A stretch of 64,000 nt of DNA. Source: Candidatus Accumulibacter sp. 66-26 (GTDB taxonomy: Bacteria; Pseudomonadota; Gammaproteobacteria; Burkholderiales; Rhodocyclaceae). The stretch lies in the NCBI GenBank assembly GCA_001897745.1, contig MKUH01000013.1:139552-203551 (forward strand), read 5' to 3'. The notes beneath the pieces were generated by a model. It saw nothing but the letters and a program-made list of their open reading frames with translations, was not told the DNA's origin and did not search any database. Position 1 is the first letter of the stretch. Every line of letters begins with the position of its first letter. Positions 1 through 8,351 of this stretch are shown in pieces. A program made the translations under genes and the position numbers.

Positions 1-189
1 GATCGACGAGGTGGTGACTTCCGGGCTGGCGCCCGGATACAGCGCCATGACCTGGATCGTCGGGTAATCGACCTCGGGCAGCGCCGAGATCGGCAGCTGG
101 CGATAGGCGAGCAGGCCGACGAGGAGGATCGCGACCATCAGCAGCGAGGTCGCGATGGGGCGCAGGATGAAAAGACGCGAAGGGTTCAT
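1..189 (-). CDS. RND multidrug efflux permease, N-terminal fragment (MdtB/MuxB-like)
   Basis: Only the first 63 residues lie in the window; the gene runs off the left edge. The reading opens [20 protein letters not shown], a first transmembrane helix, and continues through [19 protein letters not shown] and a YPGASPEV segment. These are the hallmarks of the start of an inner-membrane RND (HAE1) pump, most like the MdtB/MuxB branch. The ATG at 187-189 lies 18 bp after the stop of the adaptor gene that precedes it on the same strand, so the two form the usual adaptor-permease operon. In such systems the permease uses the proton gradient to drive substrates out through an outer-membrane channel. 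Substrate cannot be told from this fragment. Confidence 0.9.
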   Translation of the reverse strand, partial: MNPSRLFILRPIATSLLMVAILLVGLLAYRQLPISALPEVDYPTIQVMALYPGASPEVTTSSI

Positions 190-207
190 GGGAGTCGCTC
201 TTCGCGC

Positions 208-1488
208 TTAGTTGGCCGCGCCGCCTTCTCCTCTGGGCGGATGCGCCGGCGGCTTGCCGTCCGCCCGGTGCTTGCCGTGCGCGGCGGCCGGCGGCGCCGC
301 GGCGGCGCGCGTGGCGGGGCTGACCGCCTCCACCTTCGCGCCGTCGCGCAGCTTGTCGGCGCCGTCGGTGACGACGCGGGCGCCCGCCGCCAGTGCGCCA
401 TCGACCGCGAGCAGCTCGCCGTCCGCCGGCCCCGCCGCGACCGGTACCGAGGCCACCGTCCCGGCGCCGTCGACGACATAGACGAAGGTGCCCTTGGCGC
501 CGCGCTGGAGCGCCGCGCCGGGAACGATCAGCGCGTCCTTGCGCGTGCCGAGCAGCAGGCGGACGTTGACGAACTGGTTGGGGAACAGCGCGCTGTCCTC
601 GTTGGCGAACTCGGCCTTCATCTTGATCGTGCCGGTCGCGGTGTCGACCAGATTGTCGGTGGTGAGCAGGTGGCCAACGGCGAGGCGTTCCTTCTGTTCG
701 CGGTCCCAGGCCTCGACGGCGACGGGATCGCCGCCGGCGATGCGCCGGTTGAGCGCGGGCAGATAGCTTTCCGGCACCGAAAAGACCAGGGTGATCGGCT
801 GCAGCTGGGCGATCACCGCCAGTCCGTTGGCATCGCTGGCGTGGATCTGGTTGCCCGGATCGACCTGCCGCAGGCCGATGCGCCCGCTCGCCGGCGCGAC
901 GATGTGCGCGAAGGCGAGCTGCAGCCGGGCGCTCTCGACCGCGCCCCGGTCCGCCTCCACCGTGCCTTCGTACTGCCCGACGAGGGCCTCCTGCGTATCG
1001 AGCTGCTGCTTGGGAATCGAATCCTTGGCCCACAGCTCCTTGTAGCGTTCGAGATCGAGGCGGGCGTTCTTCAGCAGCGCCGCGTCCTTCGCCAGCTGGC
1101 CGCTGGCCTGCGTCAGCTGGACCTGGAAGGGGCGCGGATCGAGGTCGGCGAGCGCCTGTCCCTGCGTCACCATCTGGCCCTCGCGGAAATGCAGTTTGAT
1201 CAGTTCGCCGTCCACCCGGCTGCGCACCGTCACCAGATTGCGCGGCACCGCCGTACCCAGCGCGGAAATCCAGATCGGCATGTCGGCGATGCGGACTTCC
1301 GCCACGGAAACCGGCTGCGGCCGATTGCCGCCGCCCGCAACGCCGCCCGGCGCCGGGCTGCGGAAATGGAAAAAAGCCCAGACGCCGAGCGCCGCCGCCA
1401 GCAGCAGCAGCGCAAGAATCCATTTCTTGCCGGCGCCCTTCGCCGCCATCCGCCGCCATCCCGTCCGTTCGTCCGCTTCGTTTTTCAT
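208..1488 (-). CDS. RND efflux periplasmic adaptor (MdtA/MuxA-like, HlyD family)
   Basis: A 426-aa membrane-fusion protein linking the inner-membrane pump to an outer-membrane channel. One N-terminal transmembrane/signal-anchor segment (KKWILALLLLAAALGVWAFF) is followed by an SVAEVRIADMPIWI strand, the biotinyl-lipoyl-like half motif (GELIKLHFREGQMVTQGQAL), a coiled-coil hairpin (residues about 125-185), the second lipoyl half (IVAPASGRIGLRQVDPGNQI) and the beta-barrel. The C-terminal tail is Ala/Pro/His rich and probably disordered. I chose the ATG at 1488; an upstream in-frame start would only add an Arg-rich leader. The permease follows 18 bp downstream. This is the standard mdtAB/muxAB order; a substrate is not predictable. 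Confidence 0.88.
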   Translation of the reverse strand: MKNEADERTGWRRMAAKGAGKKWILALLLLAAALGVWAFFHFRSPAPGGVAGGGNRPQPVSVAEVRIADMPIWISALGTAVPRNLVTVRSRVDGELIKLHFREGQMVTQGQALADLDPRPFQVQLTQASGQLAKDAALLKNARLDLERYKELWAKDSIPKQQLDTQEALVGQYEGTVEADRGAVESARLQLAFAHIVAPASGRIGLRQVDPGNQIHASDANGLAVIAQLQPITLVFSVPESYLPALNRRIAGGDPVAVEAWDREQKERLAVGHLLTTDNLVDTATGTIKMKAEFANEDSALFPNQFVNVRLLLGTRKDALIVPGAALQRGAKGTFVYVVDGAGTVASVPVAAGPADGELLAVDGALAAGARVVTDGADKLRDGAKVEAVSPATRAAAAPPAAAHGKHRADGKPPAHPPRGEGGAAN

Positions 1489-1787
1489 GCGAGTCACTCG
1501 GTTATCCGATTTTTCTGAAAGGCCGGCGCGTGCCCGCGCCCTGCTCCGCACTCCGGGGCGGTTCGCACACGCCGGAGTATCTGCAACGTTTCATCCTACA
1601 AGGAAAAAAGTGCGGAAATACTTTCTTACAAAACGACATATCTTGAAGGCAATTTTCGCTTGCCGGGAGGGTCAGAATAAGCGACGGGAAGCAAAGGAAA
1701 ACGACCTCTCGGCGCGCCTGCCGGCGCCGCCGTGGGCCTTGTCTTCCGGCACGGTTTCGCCGATCGGTTTCGAGAAAGGTGGGCGCC
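1489..1787. other. Intergenic region between divergent adaptor and exported-protein genes
   Basis: A 299-bp divergent intergenic stretch. It is noticeably more AT-rich between about 1590 and 1700 than the surrounding genes, so promoters for both directions are expected there. I could not find a convincing -35/-10 pair, operator palindrome or small gene. Confidence 0.4.
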
Positions 1788-2138
1788 ATGAAAACGCTGA
1801 AAATCGCATTAACGGTTCTGCTGCTGAGCCTCGCCGGAGCGGGCGTCGCCCAGGCGGCGCACGGGCACGGAGGCCATGGCGGCCACGGCGGGCGGGCGCA
1901 CTTCGGCGTGGTGATCGGAGCCCCGTACTGGAATTCCTGGTATTTCCCCGGCTACTACTACCCGCCCTATTACGCCCCCTACTACTATCCGCCGGTGATC
2001 GAGCGGACGCCGCCGGTGTACGTCGAGCAGCAGCCCGCGCCGGCGAACGACTGGTACTACTGCCGCGCGACGAAGGCCTACTACCCCTACGTCAGGACCT
2101 GCCCCGAAGGCTGGCTGCGGGTTCCGGCGCAACCCTGA
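1788..2138 (+). CDS. Small exported Tyr/Pro-rich protein with YYC...YYPYV...C tail
   Basis: A 116-aa protein. The ATG at 1788 is preceded by a purine-rich GAGAAAGGTG. The N-terminus is a clear signal peptide (MKTLKIALTVLLLSLAGAGV, cleavage near AQA-A). The mature part opens with a Gly/His repeat (HGHGGHGGHGG), then a segment very rich in Tyr and Pro (GYYYPPYYAPYYYPP), and ends with WYYCRATKAYYPYVRTC-PEGW. The final Cys pair and YYPYV block recur in the protein at 2726-3226. I recognise the tail as recurring in uncharacterised envelope proteins of proteobacteria but know no function. It is probably periplasmic or surface-located; the His-rich stretch could bind metal, which is speculation. Confidence 0.8.
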   Translation: MKTLKIALTVLLLSLAGAGVAQAAHGHGGHGGHGGRAHFGVVIGAPYWNSWYFPGYYYPPYYAPYYYPPVIERTPPVYVEQQPAPANDWYYCRATKAYYPYVRTCPEGWLRVPAQP

Positions 2139-2159
2139 CCCGGGCAAGGAGACAAGGAC

Positions 2160-2702
2160 ATGAAAACGCCAGTGCTCATCCTCGGGCTTTCCGGACTGCT
2201 GCTGATCGGCGGCTGCGCCAGCGTGCCGACCGGCCCCAGCGTGATGGTCTTGCCGGGCGCGGGAAAATCCTTCGAACAGTTCCGCATGGACGACGCCGAA
2301 TGCCGGCAGTACGCCTACGCCCAGATCGGCGGCAACACGGCGGATCGCGCCGCCAGCGATGCGGGCGTGCGTAGCGCCGTCGTCGGCACCGCGGTCGGCG
2401 CCGTGGCCGGCGCGGCGATCGGCGGTCGCGGCGGCGCGGGCGTCGGCGCCGGCACCGGCCTCGTCGTCGGCAGCATGGCCGGTTCCGGGGCCGCGCAGAG
2501 TTCCGCATACGGAAGCCAGCGCCACTACGATAACGCCTACGTCCAGTGCATGTACGCCAAGGGCGACCGCGTTCCCGTCTCCGGGGCGCTCGCCCAGCCC
2601 CACAGCCAGCCGCCGGCGGCGAGCCCGCTGCCCCCGACGGCGCCGGCCGGCAGCTACCCGCCGCCGCCCCCGGGCAACCCGCCCCCGCCGCCGCCGCGCT
2701 GA
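2160..2702 (+). CDS. Glycine-zipper outer-membrane lipoprotein
   Basis: A 180-aa lipoprotein. The signal sequence ends in a lipobox (LLIGGC, Cys at about residue 19). A region with MDDAECRQYA follows, then a long glycine-zipper hydrophobic stretch (residues about 68-112, Gly/Ala every fourth position, e.g. AVGAVAGAAIGGRGGAGVG), a YDNAYVQCMYAKGD segment, and a C-terminal tail of proline runs. The DAEC and YxQCMYAKG features are typical of glycine-zipper family lipoproteins of proteobacteria. It lies 21 bp after the preceding Tyr-rich secreted protein and 23 bp before the next, so the three probably form one operon. The function is unknown; an envelope role is inferred from the lipobox and zipper. 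Confidence 0.8.
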   Translation: MKTPVLILGLSGLLLIGGCASVPTGPSVMVLPGAGKSFEQFRMDDAECRQYAYAQIGGNTADRAASDAGVRSAVVGTAVGAVAGAAIGGRGGAGVGAGTGLVVGSMAGSGAAQSSAYGSQRHYDNAYVQCMYAKGDRVPVSGALAQPHSQPPAASPLPPTAPAGSYPPPPPGNPPPPPPR

Positions 2703-2725
2703 CACGAAAACCGGGAGACGGCGCG

Positions 2726-3226
2726 ATGAACGCAACGAACAGCATGGCGAGCGTCGGTAACACGGCAAAACTGGCCGCCGCCCTCCTCCTCTTGATCCCT
2801 TGCCTCGCCGCGCCGGTCCAGGCCGAGGAGCGCGGACATGCACGGGAACAGCGCGGAGAATGGCATGGCGAGCAGCGCGGCGAAAGATTCGGAGAGCGGC
2901 ACGGCGAATGGCACGGCGAATGGCACGGCAATATCGGCCGCTTTCACGAACGCGACCTGGAGCGCTGGCGCGGCGGACGCTGGTACAACGGCAGGCACGA
3001 CGGGCGTCTGGGCTGGTGGTGGATCGTCGGCGGCGTCTGGTACTTCTACCCCGGCCGCATCGATCCCTACCCGGACCCGTACCAGCCGCCGCTGAACATC
3101 GCGCCGCTGCCGCCTGCAGCGCCGACGTACTGGTACTACTGCGACGATCCGACCGGCTACTACCCGTACGTTCCGGAATGCCGCTTCAACTGGCGGCCGC
3201 AACCGGCGCGGCCCGCTACGCCGTAG
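2726..3226 (+). CDS. Exported His/Glu/Gly-repeat protein with YYC...YYPYV...C tail
   Basis: A 166-aa protein starting at the ATG at 2726, after a GGGAGA-type ribosome site; the reading frame is open further upstream but overlaps the lipoprotein gene. A signal peptide (AAALLLLIPCLAAPVQA) is followed by degenerate repeats of the type (R/E)-HGEWHGE (residues about 37-70), a Trp-rich core (WWWIVGGVWYFYPG), and a tail WYYCDDPTGYYPYVPECRFNW. That tail matches the end of the protein at 1788-2138 in the spacing of both Cys and in YYPYV, while the N-terminal halves are unrelated low-complexity sequence. It is the third member of the small exported-protein operon. No function is known to me. Confidence 0.8.
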   Translation: MNATNSMASVGNTAKLAAALLLLIPCLAAPVQAEERGHAREQRGEWHGEQRGERFGERHGEWHGEWHGNIGRFHERDLERWRGGRWYNGRHDGRLGWWWIVGGVWYFYPGRIDPYPDPYQPPLNIAPLPPAAPTYWYYCDDPTGYYPYVPECRFNWRPQPARPATP

Positions 3227-3379
3227 CCCGGGATGCTCCGCTAAACGCCAGTCGGCCGAACGGAACGGCGGGCGCCGCAGCAAGCAGGCCAGCGACGAAA
3301 GCACAGCGAAAAAGCAACCGCAGCAAGCGCGCGTCCGGCCGCGCACAAGCCTCAGCGCACGCGGCGCGGGATCGGCACA

Positions 3380-4231
3380 TCAAACCAGCAGGCTCTGGCA
3401 GGTTTCCTCGAACGCCGCCTCGACTTCGCCGAGCGCCGACTTGAACTGCACCCAGTCGATGCCGAGACGGTGCCAGGCGACCTCGGCCATCGGCGCCACC
3501 AGTTCGTTCGCCTCGCCGGAAAGACCGAGCGCGTGCGCCGTGAGATCGGCCACATGCACGAGGCCGGCGAGCGAGTCGGCGGTGTATTCCTGCGGCGTAT
3601 GGTGCCCGGCGATGGCCTCGCGCAGCGCCTGCGAGAACTTCCAGCGTTCGGCCACCGTCCGCCCGACCAGCGCGTGGTCGAGGCCGAGCACGTCGCGCTC
3701 GGCGATTACCGTCGCGCAGTCGTGCTGCGCCCGGTAGGCCAGCGTCGCCGCGTACTCGCGCGGGAAACAGGTGACCAGCACGAGACGGCCGATGTCGTGC
3801 ATCAGGCCGGCGGTGAAGGCCAGTTCGGCGTTCATCCGCGCGCGCACGGCAAGCGCCCGCGCGCACAGGCCGACGCCGACGCAGTGGCGCCAGAAGGCCG
3901 CGTGGTTGAAGCCGGCACAGTCGTGCTGCGGAAAGCTGTTGGTCGCGGCGACCGACATGACCATCGCCCGCACGGCGCGGAAGCCGAGCACGACGACCGC
4001 CTCCTGCACGGTGCCGACGCGCGTCTGCAGACCGTAGAACGAGGAGTTGGCAATGCGCAGCACGCGCGCCGCGATCGCCTGGTCCTGCGCGATCTTGCGC
4101 GCCAGCGCGTCGACATCGACGTCCTCGTGCTCGAAGGTTTCGAGCACTTCGAGCACGACCACCGGCAGCGCCGGCAGCTGGCGCAGGCCGTCCATCACGC
4201 GCGCCAGCGTCAGCGGCGGGAGCGCGCTCAC
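3380..4231 (-). CDS. HDOD-domain signalling protein
   Basis: A 283-aa protein. The HDOD domain spans about residues 10-210: the family-typical LPALPVVVLEVLETFEHED and the KIAQDQAIAARVLRIANSSF region are followed by an HD-like GLMHDIGRLVLV motif. HDOD proteins are usually scaffold or signalling proteins found with chemotaxis and c-di-GMP systems; enzymatic activity is not normally shown. I chose the GTG at 4231 because it overlaps the stop of the upstream gene (GTGA), giving translational coupling; a longer reading would run back over that gene with no family similarity. It is the last gene of a three-gene operon with the GGDEF-EAL protein and the small 110-aa protein. Confidence 0.85.
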   Translation of the reverse strand: MSALPPLTLARVMDGLRQLPALPVVVLEVLETFEHEDVDVDALARKIAQDQAIAARVLRIANSSFYGLQTRVGTVQEAVVVLGFRAVRAMVMSVAATNSFPQHDCAGFNHAAFWRHCVGVGLCARALAVRARMNAELAFTAGLMHDIGRLVLVTCFPREYAATLAYRAQHDCATVIAERDVLGLDHALVGRTVAERWKFSQALREAIAGHHTPQEYTADSLAGLVHVADLTAHALGLSGEANELVAPMAEVAWHRLGIDWVQFKSALGEVEAAFEETCQSLLV

Positions 4232-4560
4232 GGCAGCTTCTCCAGGCGGTAGTCGAGCACGGCCTGGAAGAAGTCGCGCGTCGCGGCGTCGTCGCCGGCT
4301 TGGCGGAACAGGTGGCGCAGACGCTGTTCGACGGCCTTGCGCATGATCTGGCGCAATTCGGGGTCGGGCGGCGGCGCAGCGGGTTCGGCGCATACGTCGA
4401 CGGACAGCTCGGCCACCTCGCGCCGGCGCAGACCGGCCAGCATGGCGGCGGTGAGCGTCGCGCCCTGCGGCAGGAGCACCCCGCCGGCGGCGTCGCGCAA
4501 GGCGTCGGCGAGCACCATGCCCGCCTCCGCCTGATCGATCGGCAGCATTTTCGCGGCCAT
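4228..4560 (-). CDS. Small protein resembling the N-terminal domain of HD-GYP regulators
   Basis: A 110-aa protein between the GGDEF-EAL and HDOD genes. The ATG at 4560 overlaps the upstream stop by one base (TGATG) and its own stop overlaps the next start (GTGA), so all three are coupled. Residues 1-55 read like the beta-rich N-terminal segment found before HD-GYP domains (AGMVLADAL, then G-x-LLPxGxxLT and a LRRREVAELSVDV strand). The rest, about residues 65-110, is helical (RQIMRKAVEQRLRHLFRQAG). No catalytic HD-GYP motif is present, so it looks like a free-standing sensory or interaction domain paired with the HDOD protein, together resembling a split HD-type regulator. This reading is inference. 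Confidence 0.7.
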   Translation of the reverse strand: MAAKMLPIDQAEAGMVLADALRDAAGGVLLPQGATLTAAMLAGLRRREVAELSVDVCAEPAAPPPDPELRQIMRKAVEQRLRHLFRQAGDDAATRDFFQAVLDYRLEKLP

Positions 4561-7500
4561 CAGTTCGTTTCCTCCGGAATCAGCAGGAGCAGCCGGCCGC
4601 GCGCCGGCAGCTGCGCGTCGAGCGGCTTGATCGTCGCGCGATAGGCCCGGCCGGCCAGTTTGACCGCTTCGCCGCGCCGGCCGGTCTGGCCGGCCTCGAG
4701 CACGGCGAGCAGCGCGGCCGGCAGGACTTCGTCCGAAAACTGGCCGAGTAGCGTCGTCTGCTGCGCGAAGAGGAGGTCGGCCGGCTCGTTGCTCAGAGCC
4801 ACCAGGCCCTCGTCGTCGATGCCGATCAGCGGCCACGGGATGTACTGCGTGAACTCCTGCAGCAGGCCGAGCGCCGTGTCGCCGCGCACGCGCAGGTTCT
4901 CGTTCTCGCCCTGCAGTCGGCGCAAGGCTTCGCCCAGGCGCAGCAGCTCGCTGCTCGTATGCTGCGCTTCGTGGCCCAGGCGCTGCCCTTCCTCGATCTG
5001 GTCGCGGCTCTGGAAGACGCCCTCCACCGCGCGCCGCAGCGTGGCTTCGTCGACCGGCAGGTGAAAGCAGCGCTGCACGGTGCCGTCGCCGAACGCCCCG
5101 GCGACGCGACCCCAGGAAGCATCGTCGCAGAGCAGGATGCGCTCGGCGTCCGGCTGCATCGCGGCGGCCGCCCGCAGGCCGTCGACGCCGTCGGTATCGA
5201 CCCGGGCGACGACGACGTCCACCCGGTGCGCGGCCAGCACGGCGCGCGCCTGCGCCGCGTCGGGCGCCGCGAAGACGCGGTAGCCGTCGCGTTCGAGCTG
5301 CTCGTCGAGCGCCGGCAGCACGGGGCCGACGAAGAGCATGGCGCGCCGCCGCTCGCCGGCGCGCAGCAGATCGGCGGGCAGGCGCCGGTCCTCGTGCAGC
5401 AGCGCTTCCAACCCGGCGGCGGGCAGCGGACGGCTGAAGTAGTAGCCCTGGATCTGGTCGCAGCGGTTGGCGATCAGCAGCGAGAGCTGGCCTTCGGTCT
5501 CGACCCCCTCGGCCACCACCTTCAGCTTGAGATGGTGCGCCATGGTGATCACCGCGCGGGTGATCGAGGCGTCGTCCGGATCGGCCGCGATATCCTGCAC
5601 GAAGGAGCGGTCGACCTTGATCGAGTCGAGCGGAAAGCGCTTGAGGTAGGACAGGCTCGAATAGCCCGTCCCGAAATCGTCGACCGACAGGCCGACGCCC
5701 TTGGCCTTCAGGCGGTTGAGCGTGCGCACGGCCGACTCGGCGTTGTGCATGAGCACGCTCTCGGTCAGCTCGAGCTCGAGCGCGGCGGCCGGCAGCCCGC
5801 TTTCTTCGAGCGCGGCGACCACTTCCTCGACCAGCAGGTCGGACTGCAGCTGGCGGCCGGATAGATTGACCGCCACGTTCGGCACGGCGAGGCCGGCCGC
5901 GCGCCAGGCCTGCGCCTGCGCGCAGGCGGTGCGCAGCACCCACTGGCCGACCTGGACGATGAGCCCGGTCTCTTCGAGCAGGGGGATGAACTCGGACGGC
6001 GGCACCAGCCCGCGCAGCGGATGGTTCCAGCGGATCAGCGCCTCGACGCCGCAAATGCGCCCGCTCGCGCAGCTCGCCTTGGGCTGGTAGTGGAGGACGA
6101 ACTCGTCGCGCAGCAGGGCGTGGCGCAGATCGGTTTCGAGCTGCAGGCGCTCGCGCGCCCGCTCGTTCATCGCCGCCGTGAAGAACTGGTAGTTGTTGCG
6201 GCCGACTTCCTTGGCCCGATACATCGCCGTGTCGGCGTTGCGCAGCAGGGTGTGCAGATCGTCGGCGTCGTCCGGAAAGAGCGTGATGCCGATGCTGGCG
6301 GTGACGAAGACGTCCTCGCCTTCGAGCTGGACCGGCAGGGTCAGCGCATCGACGATCTTGCGCGCGACGATCGACGCCTGCTGGCCGTCCTCCAGCTCGG
6401 GCAGGATCACCGCGAACTCGTCGCCGCCCAGGCGGCCGACCGTGTCGCTCTCGCGCAGACAGCCCGACAGGCGGCCGGCGATCTGGCGCAGCAGCTCGTC
6501 GCCGGCGATGTGGCCGAGCGTGTCGTTGATGCTCTTGAAGCGGTCGAGGTCGATGAACAGCACGCCGAGCTTCCAGCCGTTGCGCCGCGCCAGCGCCACG
6601 GCGCCCGACAGGCGCTCGTAGAAGAGCAGGCGGTTGGGCAAGGCGGTCAGGCTGTCGTAGTGCGCGAGATGGGTCAGGCGCTGCTGCTGGTCGACGAAGC
6701 TGCTGACGTCGTTGGCGACGCCGCCGACGCTGCGCACGGCCCCGTTCTCGTCGCGGATCGGAAAGGTGCGCACGTGCAGCCAGCGCACGCTGCCGTCCGG
6801 GCGCACCGTGCGGAAATCCTCGTTCAGCCCGCCCAACGCCGCCGCCCGCGCCGCTTCGGCGACCCGCTCGAAATCCTCCGGGTGGACGTGGCGCAGCCAG
6901 TCCATGCGGTCCTTGTAGAGATCCTCGACGCGCCGCCCCCAGATCTGCTCGTAGGCGGCATTGACGTAGACCACCTTGCGCAGTTCGACGTCGATCAGCC
7001 AGAAGCACTCGGGAATGTTCGCGGCGAGTTGCAGGAAACGCTCCTCGCTCTGCTGCAGGGCCGACTCGACGCGGCGCACGGCCTGCGTCGCGACGCGCCC
7101 GCCGCGCCGCAGCGCGGCCTGGCGCAGCTCGCGCTCGACGACCGGCAGCAGGCGCGCGAGATTGCTCTTGTAGATGCAGTCCTGCGCGCCTTCGTCGAGC
7201 GTGCAGCTCGCCGTCTCGTCGCCGGGACGGCCCGAAAAAAGGATCGCCGGCACGTCCGGATCGACGCCGCGCAGGACGGCCAGCGCATCGCCGACGGGCA
7301 GGCCGGGCACGGCCCGGGCCAGCAGGACGAGATCCCAGGCCTGCTGGCGCAGGGCGTCGCGCAGTTCGGCGGGCGTGTCGACGCGGCGCGCGACGACGTC
7401 GAAGCCCCCGCTCTGCAAGGCGCGCTGGAGCAGCGCCGCATCGTCCGCCGAGGCGTCGATGAAGAGAACGTGCAAAAGGAGCTGCTGCGTGGGTGGCGGT

Positions 7501-7565
7501 TCCGCCGGCGGGCGCACGGCGTCGGGGGAAGGAGTGACCGCTTCTTCTTGCTGGCTGTTATTCAT
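4560..7565 (-). CDS. REC-PAS-GGDEF-EAL-REC cyclic-di-GMP protein with degenerate receivers
   Basis: A 1001-aa cytoplasmic protein. Approximate order: receiver-like domain (20-135), PAS (165-280, LAANIPECFWLID), GGDEF (290-450, intact GRLGGDEFAVILPE), EAL (465-710, intact GVEALIRWNHP, ELTESVL, DDFGTGYSSL, AEGVE), a second receiver-like domain (720-830), a coiled coil and a terminal PAS-like segment (890-990). Both catalytic signatures are intact, so cyclase and phosphodiesterase activities are both possible. In both receiver-like domains the phospho-acceptor Asp seems missing (WDLVLLARAVPG and VDVVVARVDTDG where LLD-like motifs are expected). The start is the ATG at 7565; a TTG seven codons upstream is less likely. 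It heads the coupled operon with the 110-aa and HDOD proteins. Confidence 0.88.
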   Translation of the reverse strand: MNNSQQEEAVTPSPDAVRPPAEPPPTQQLLLHVLFIDASADDAALLQRALQSGGFDVVARRVDTPAELRDALRQQAWDLVLLARAVPGLPVGDALAVLRGVDPDVPAILFSGRPGDETASCTLDEGAQDCIYKSNLARLLPVVERELRQAALRRGGRVATQAVRRVESALQQSEERFLQLAANIPECFWLIDVELRKVVYVNAAYEQIWGRRVEDLYKDRMDWLRHVHPEDFERVAEAARAAALGGLNEDFRTVRPDGSVRWLHVRTFPIRDENGAVRSVGGVANDVSSFVDQQQRLTHLAHYDSLTALPNRLLFYERLSGAVALARRNGWKLGVLFIDLDRFKSINDTLGHIAGDELLRQIAGRLSGCLRESDTVGRLGGDEFAVILPELEDGQQASIVARKIVDALTLPVQLEGEDVFVTASIGITLFPDDADDLHTLLRNADTAMYRAKEVGRNNYQFFTAAMNERARERLQLETDLRHALLRDEFVLHYQPKASCASGRICGVEALIRWNHPLRGLVPPSEFIPLLEETGLIVQVGQWVLRTACAQAQAWRAAGLAVPNVAVNLSGRQLQSDLLVEEVVAALEESGLPAAALELELTESVLMHNAESAVRTLNRLKAKGVGLSVDDFGTGYSSLSYLKRFPLDSIKVDRSFVQDIAADPDDASITRAVITMAHHLKLKVVAEGVETEGQLSLLIANRCDQIQGYYFSRPLPAAGLEALLHEDRRLPADLLRAGERRRAMLFVGPVLPALDEQLERDGYRVFAAPDAAQARAVLAAHRVDVVVARVDTDGVDGLRAAAAMQPDAERILLCDDASWGRVAGAFGDGTVQRCFHLPVDEATLRRAVEGVFQSRDQIEEGQRLGHEAQHTSSELLRLGEALRRLQGENENLRVRGDTALGLLQEFTQYIPWPLIGIDDEGLVALSNEPADLLFAQQTTLLGQFSDEVLPAALLAVLEAGQTGRRGEAVKLAGRAYRATIKPLDAQLPARGRLLLLIPEETN

Positions 7566-7736
7566 CGGCAGTCTGTGAAGCGCCAAGGGGAGTCCAAACC
7601 ATACTATTCCATACGTATGCGTAAATCCAGCGCTGACGCGGCCTGCGGGGCAATTGTGCGGCGGCGCGCAAGGCGCTGGCGGGATGCTTCGGAGAGGCGC
7701 GCGACGGCCGGCGGGCAGCGGCGACCGGCAACGGCC

Positions 7737-8351
7737 TCATACGCCGGACAGCGGCCAGCGACCGATGCGGGTATAGCTCGCTTCCGGGCCGCCGATCGCC
7801 GAGCGGACGAGGACGAACTCGGCGGCGGACCAGACGATGGCCGGAAAGGCGGCGCCGCCCGGCGGCAGCGGCACCGTGCCGGAGGCGTCGCCGGTCCCCG
7901 GCGCGCTGGACAGTTCGGCCTTGCGCAGCAGCGTCACGTGCGGCACGAAGGGCCGCGCCTCCAGTCCGAAACCGGCAGCGCGCAGGGCATCGCCGAGCGT
8001 CGCGGCAAGCCGCTGCAGTTCGTCCGGAACGCCGTCCGGCGCGCAGCCGGCCCAGACCAGGCGCTGGCGCCGCCAGAAGCCGAGCCGTTCGAGCCGCAGG
8101 CTGAACGGCGCCGCCGCGACGCGCGCGGCGACTTCGCACAAGCGCGCGATTTCGCTTTCGGGCACGTTGCCGAGGAAGGCCAGCGTCAGGTGCAGCGTCT
8201 CGCGCCGCATGACGCGCCCGCCGGCCGCTCCGGCGCAGCGCACGGCCTGCGCGTGCAGTCGCTCGGCGACCTCGGCCGGCGGCCACAGCGCGAAGAAAAG
8301 GCGCGCGACGGGCGGGCGCGGCGCGGCCCCGGGTTCAGTCGGCGCCGTCAT
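7737..8351 (-). CDS. thpR: RNA 2',3'-cyclic phosphodiesterase
   Basis: A 204-aa 2H-superfamily protein of the LigT/ThpR type, which hydrolyses 2',3'-cyclic phosphates on RNA and shows reversible 2'-5' RNA ligation in vitro. Both His motifs are present: HLTLAFLG (about residue 57) and [10 protein letters not shown] (about residue 136), with the start [11 protein letters not shown] typical of the family. The ATG lies inside the end of ispF (17-bp overlap), so it is the last gene of ispD-ispF-thpR. The physiological substrate of this family is not settled. Confidence 0.88.
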   Translation of the reverse strand: MTAPTEPGAAPRPPVARLFFALWPPAEVAERLHAQAVRCAGAAGGRVMRRETLHLTLAFLGNVPESEIARLCEVAARVAAAPFSLRLERLGFWRRQRLVWAGCAPDGVPDELQRLAATLGDALRAAGFGLEARPFVPHVTLLRKAELSSAPGTGDASGTVPLPPGGAAFPAIVWSAAEFVLVRSAIGGPEASYTRIGRWPLSGV

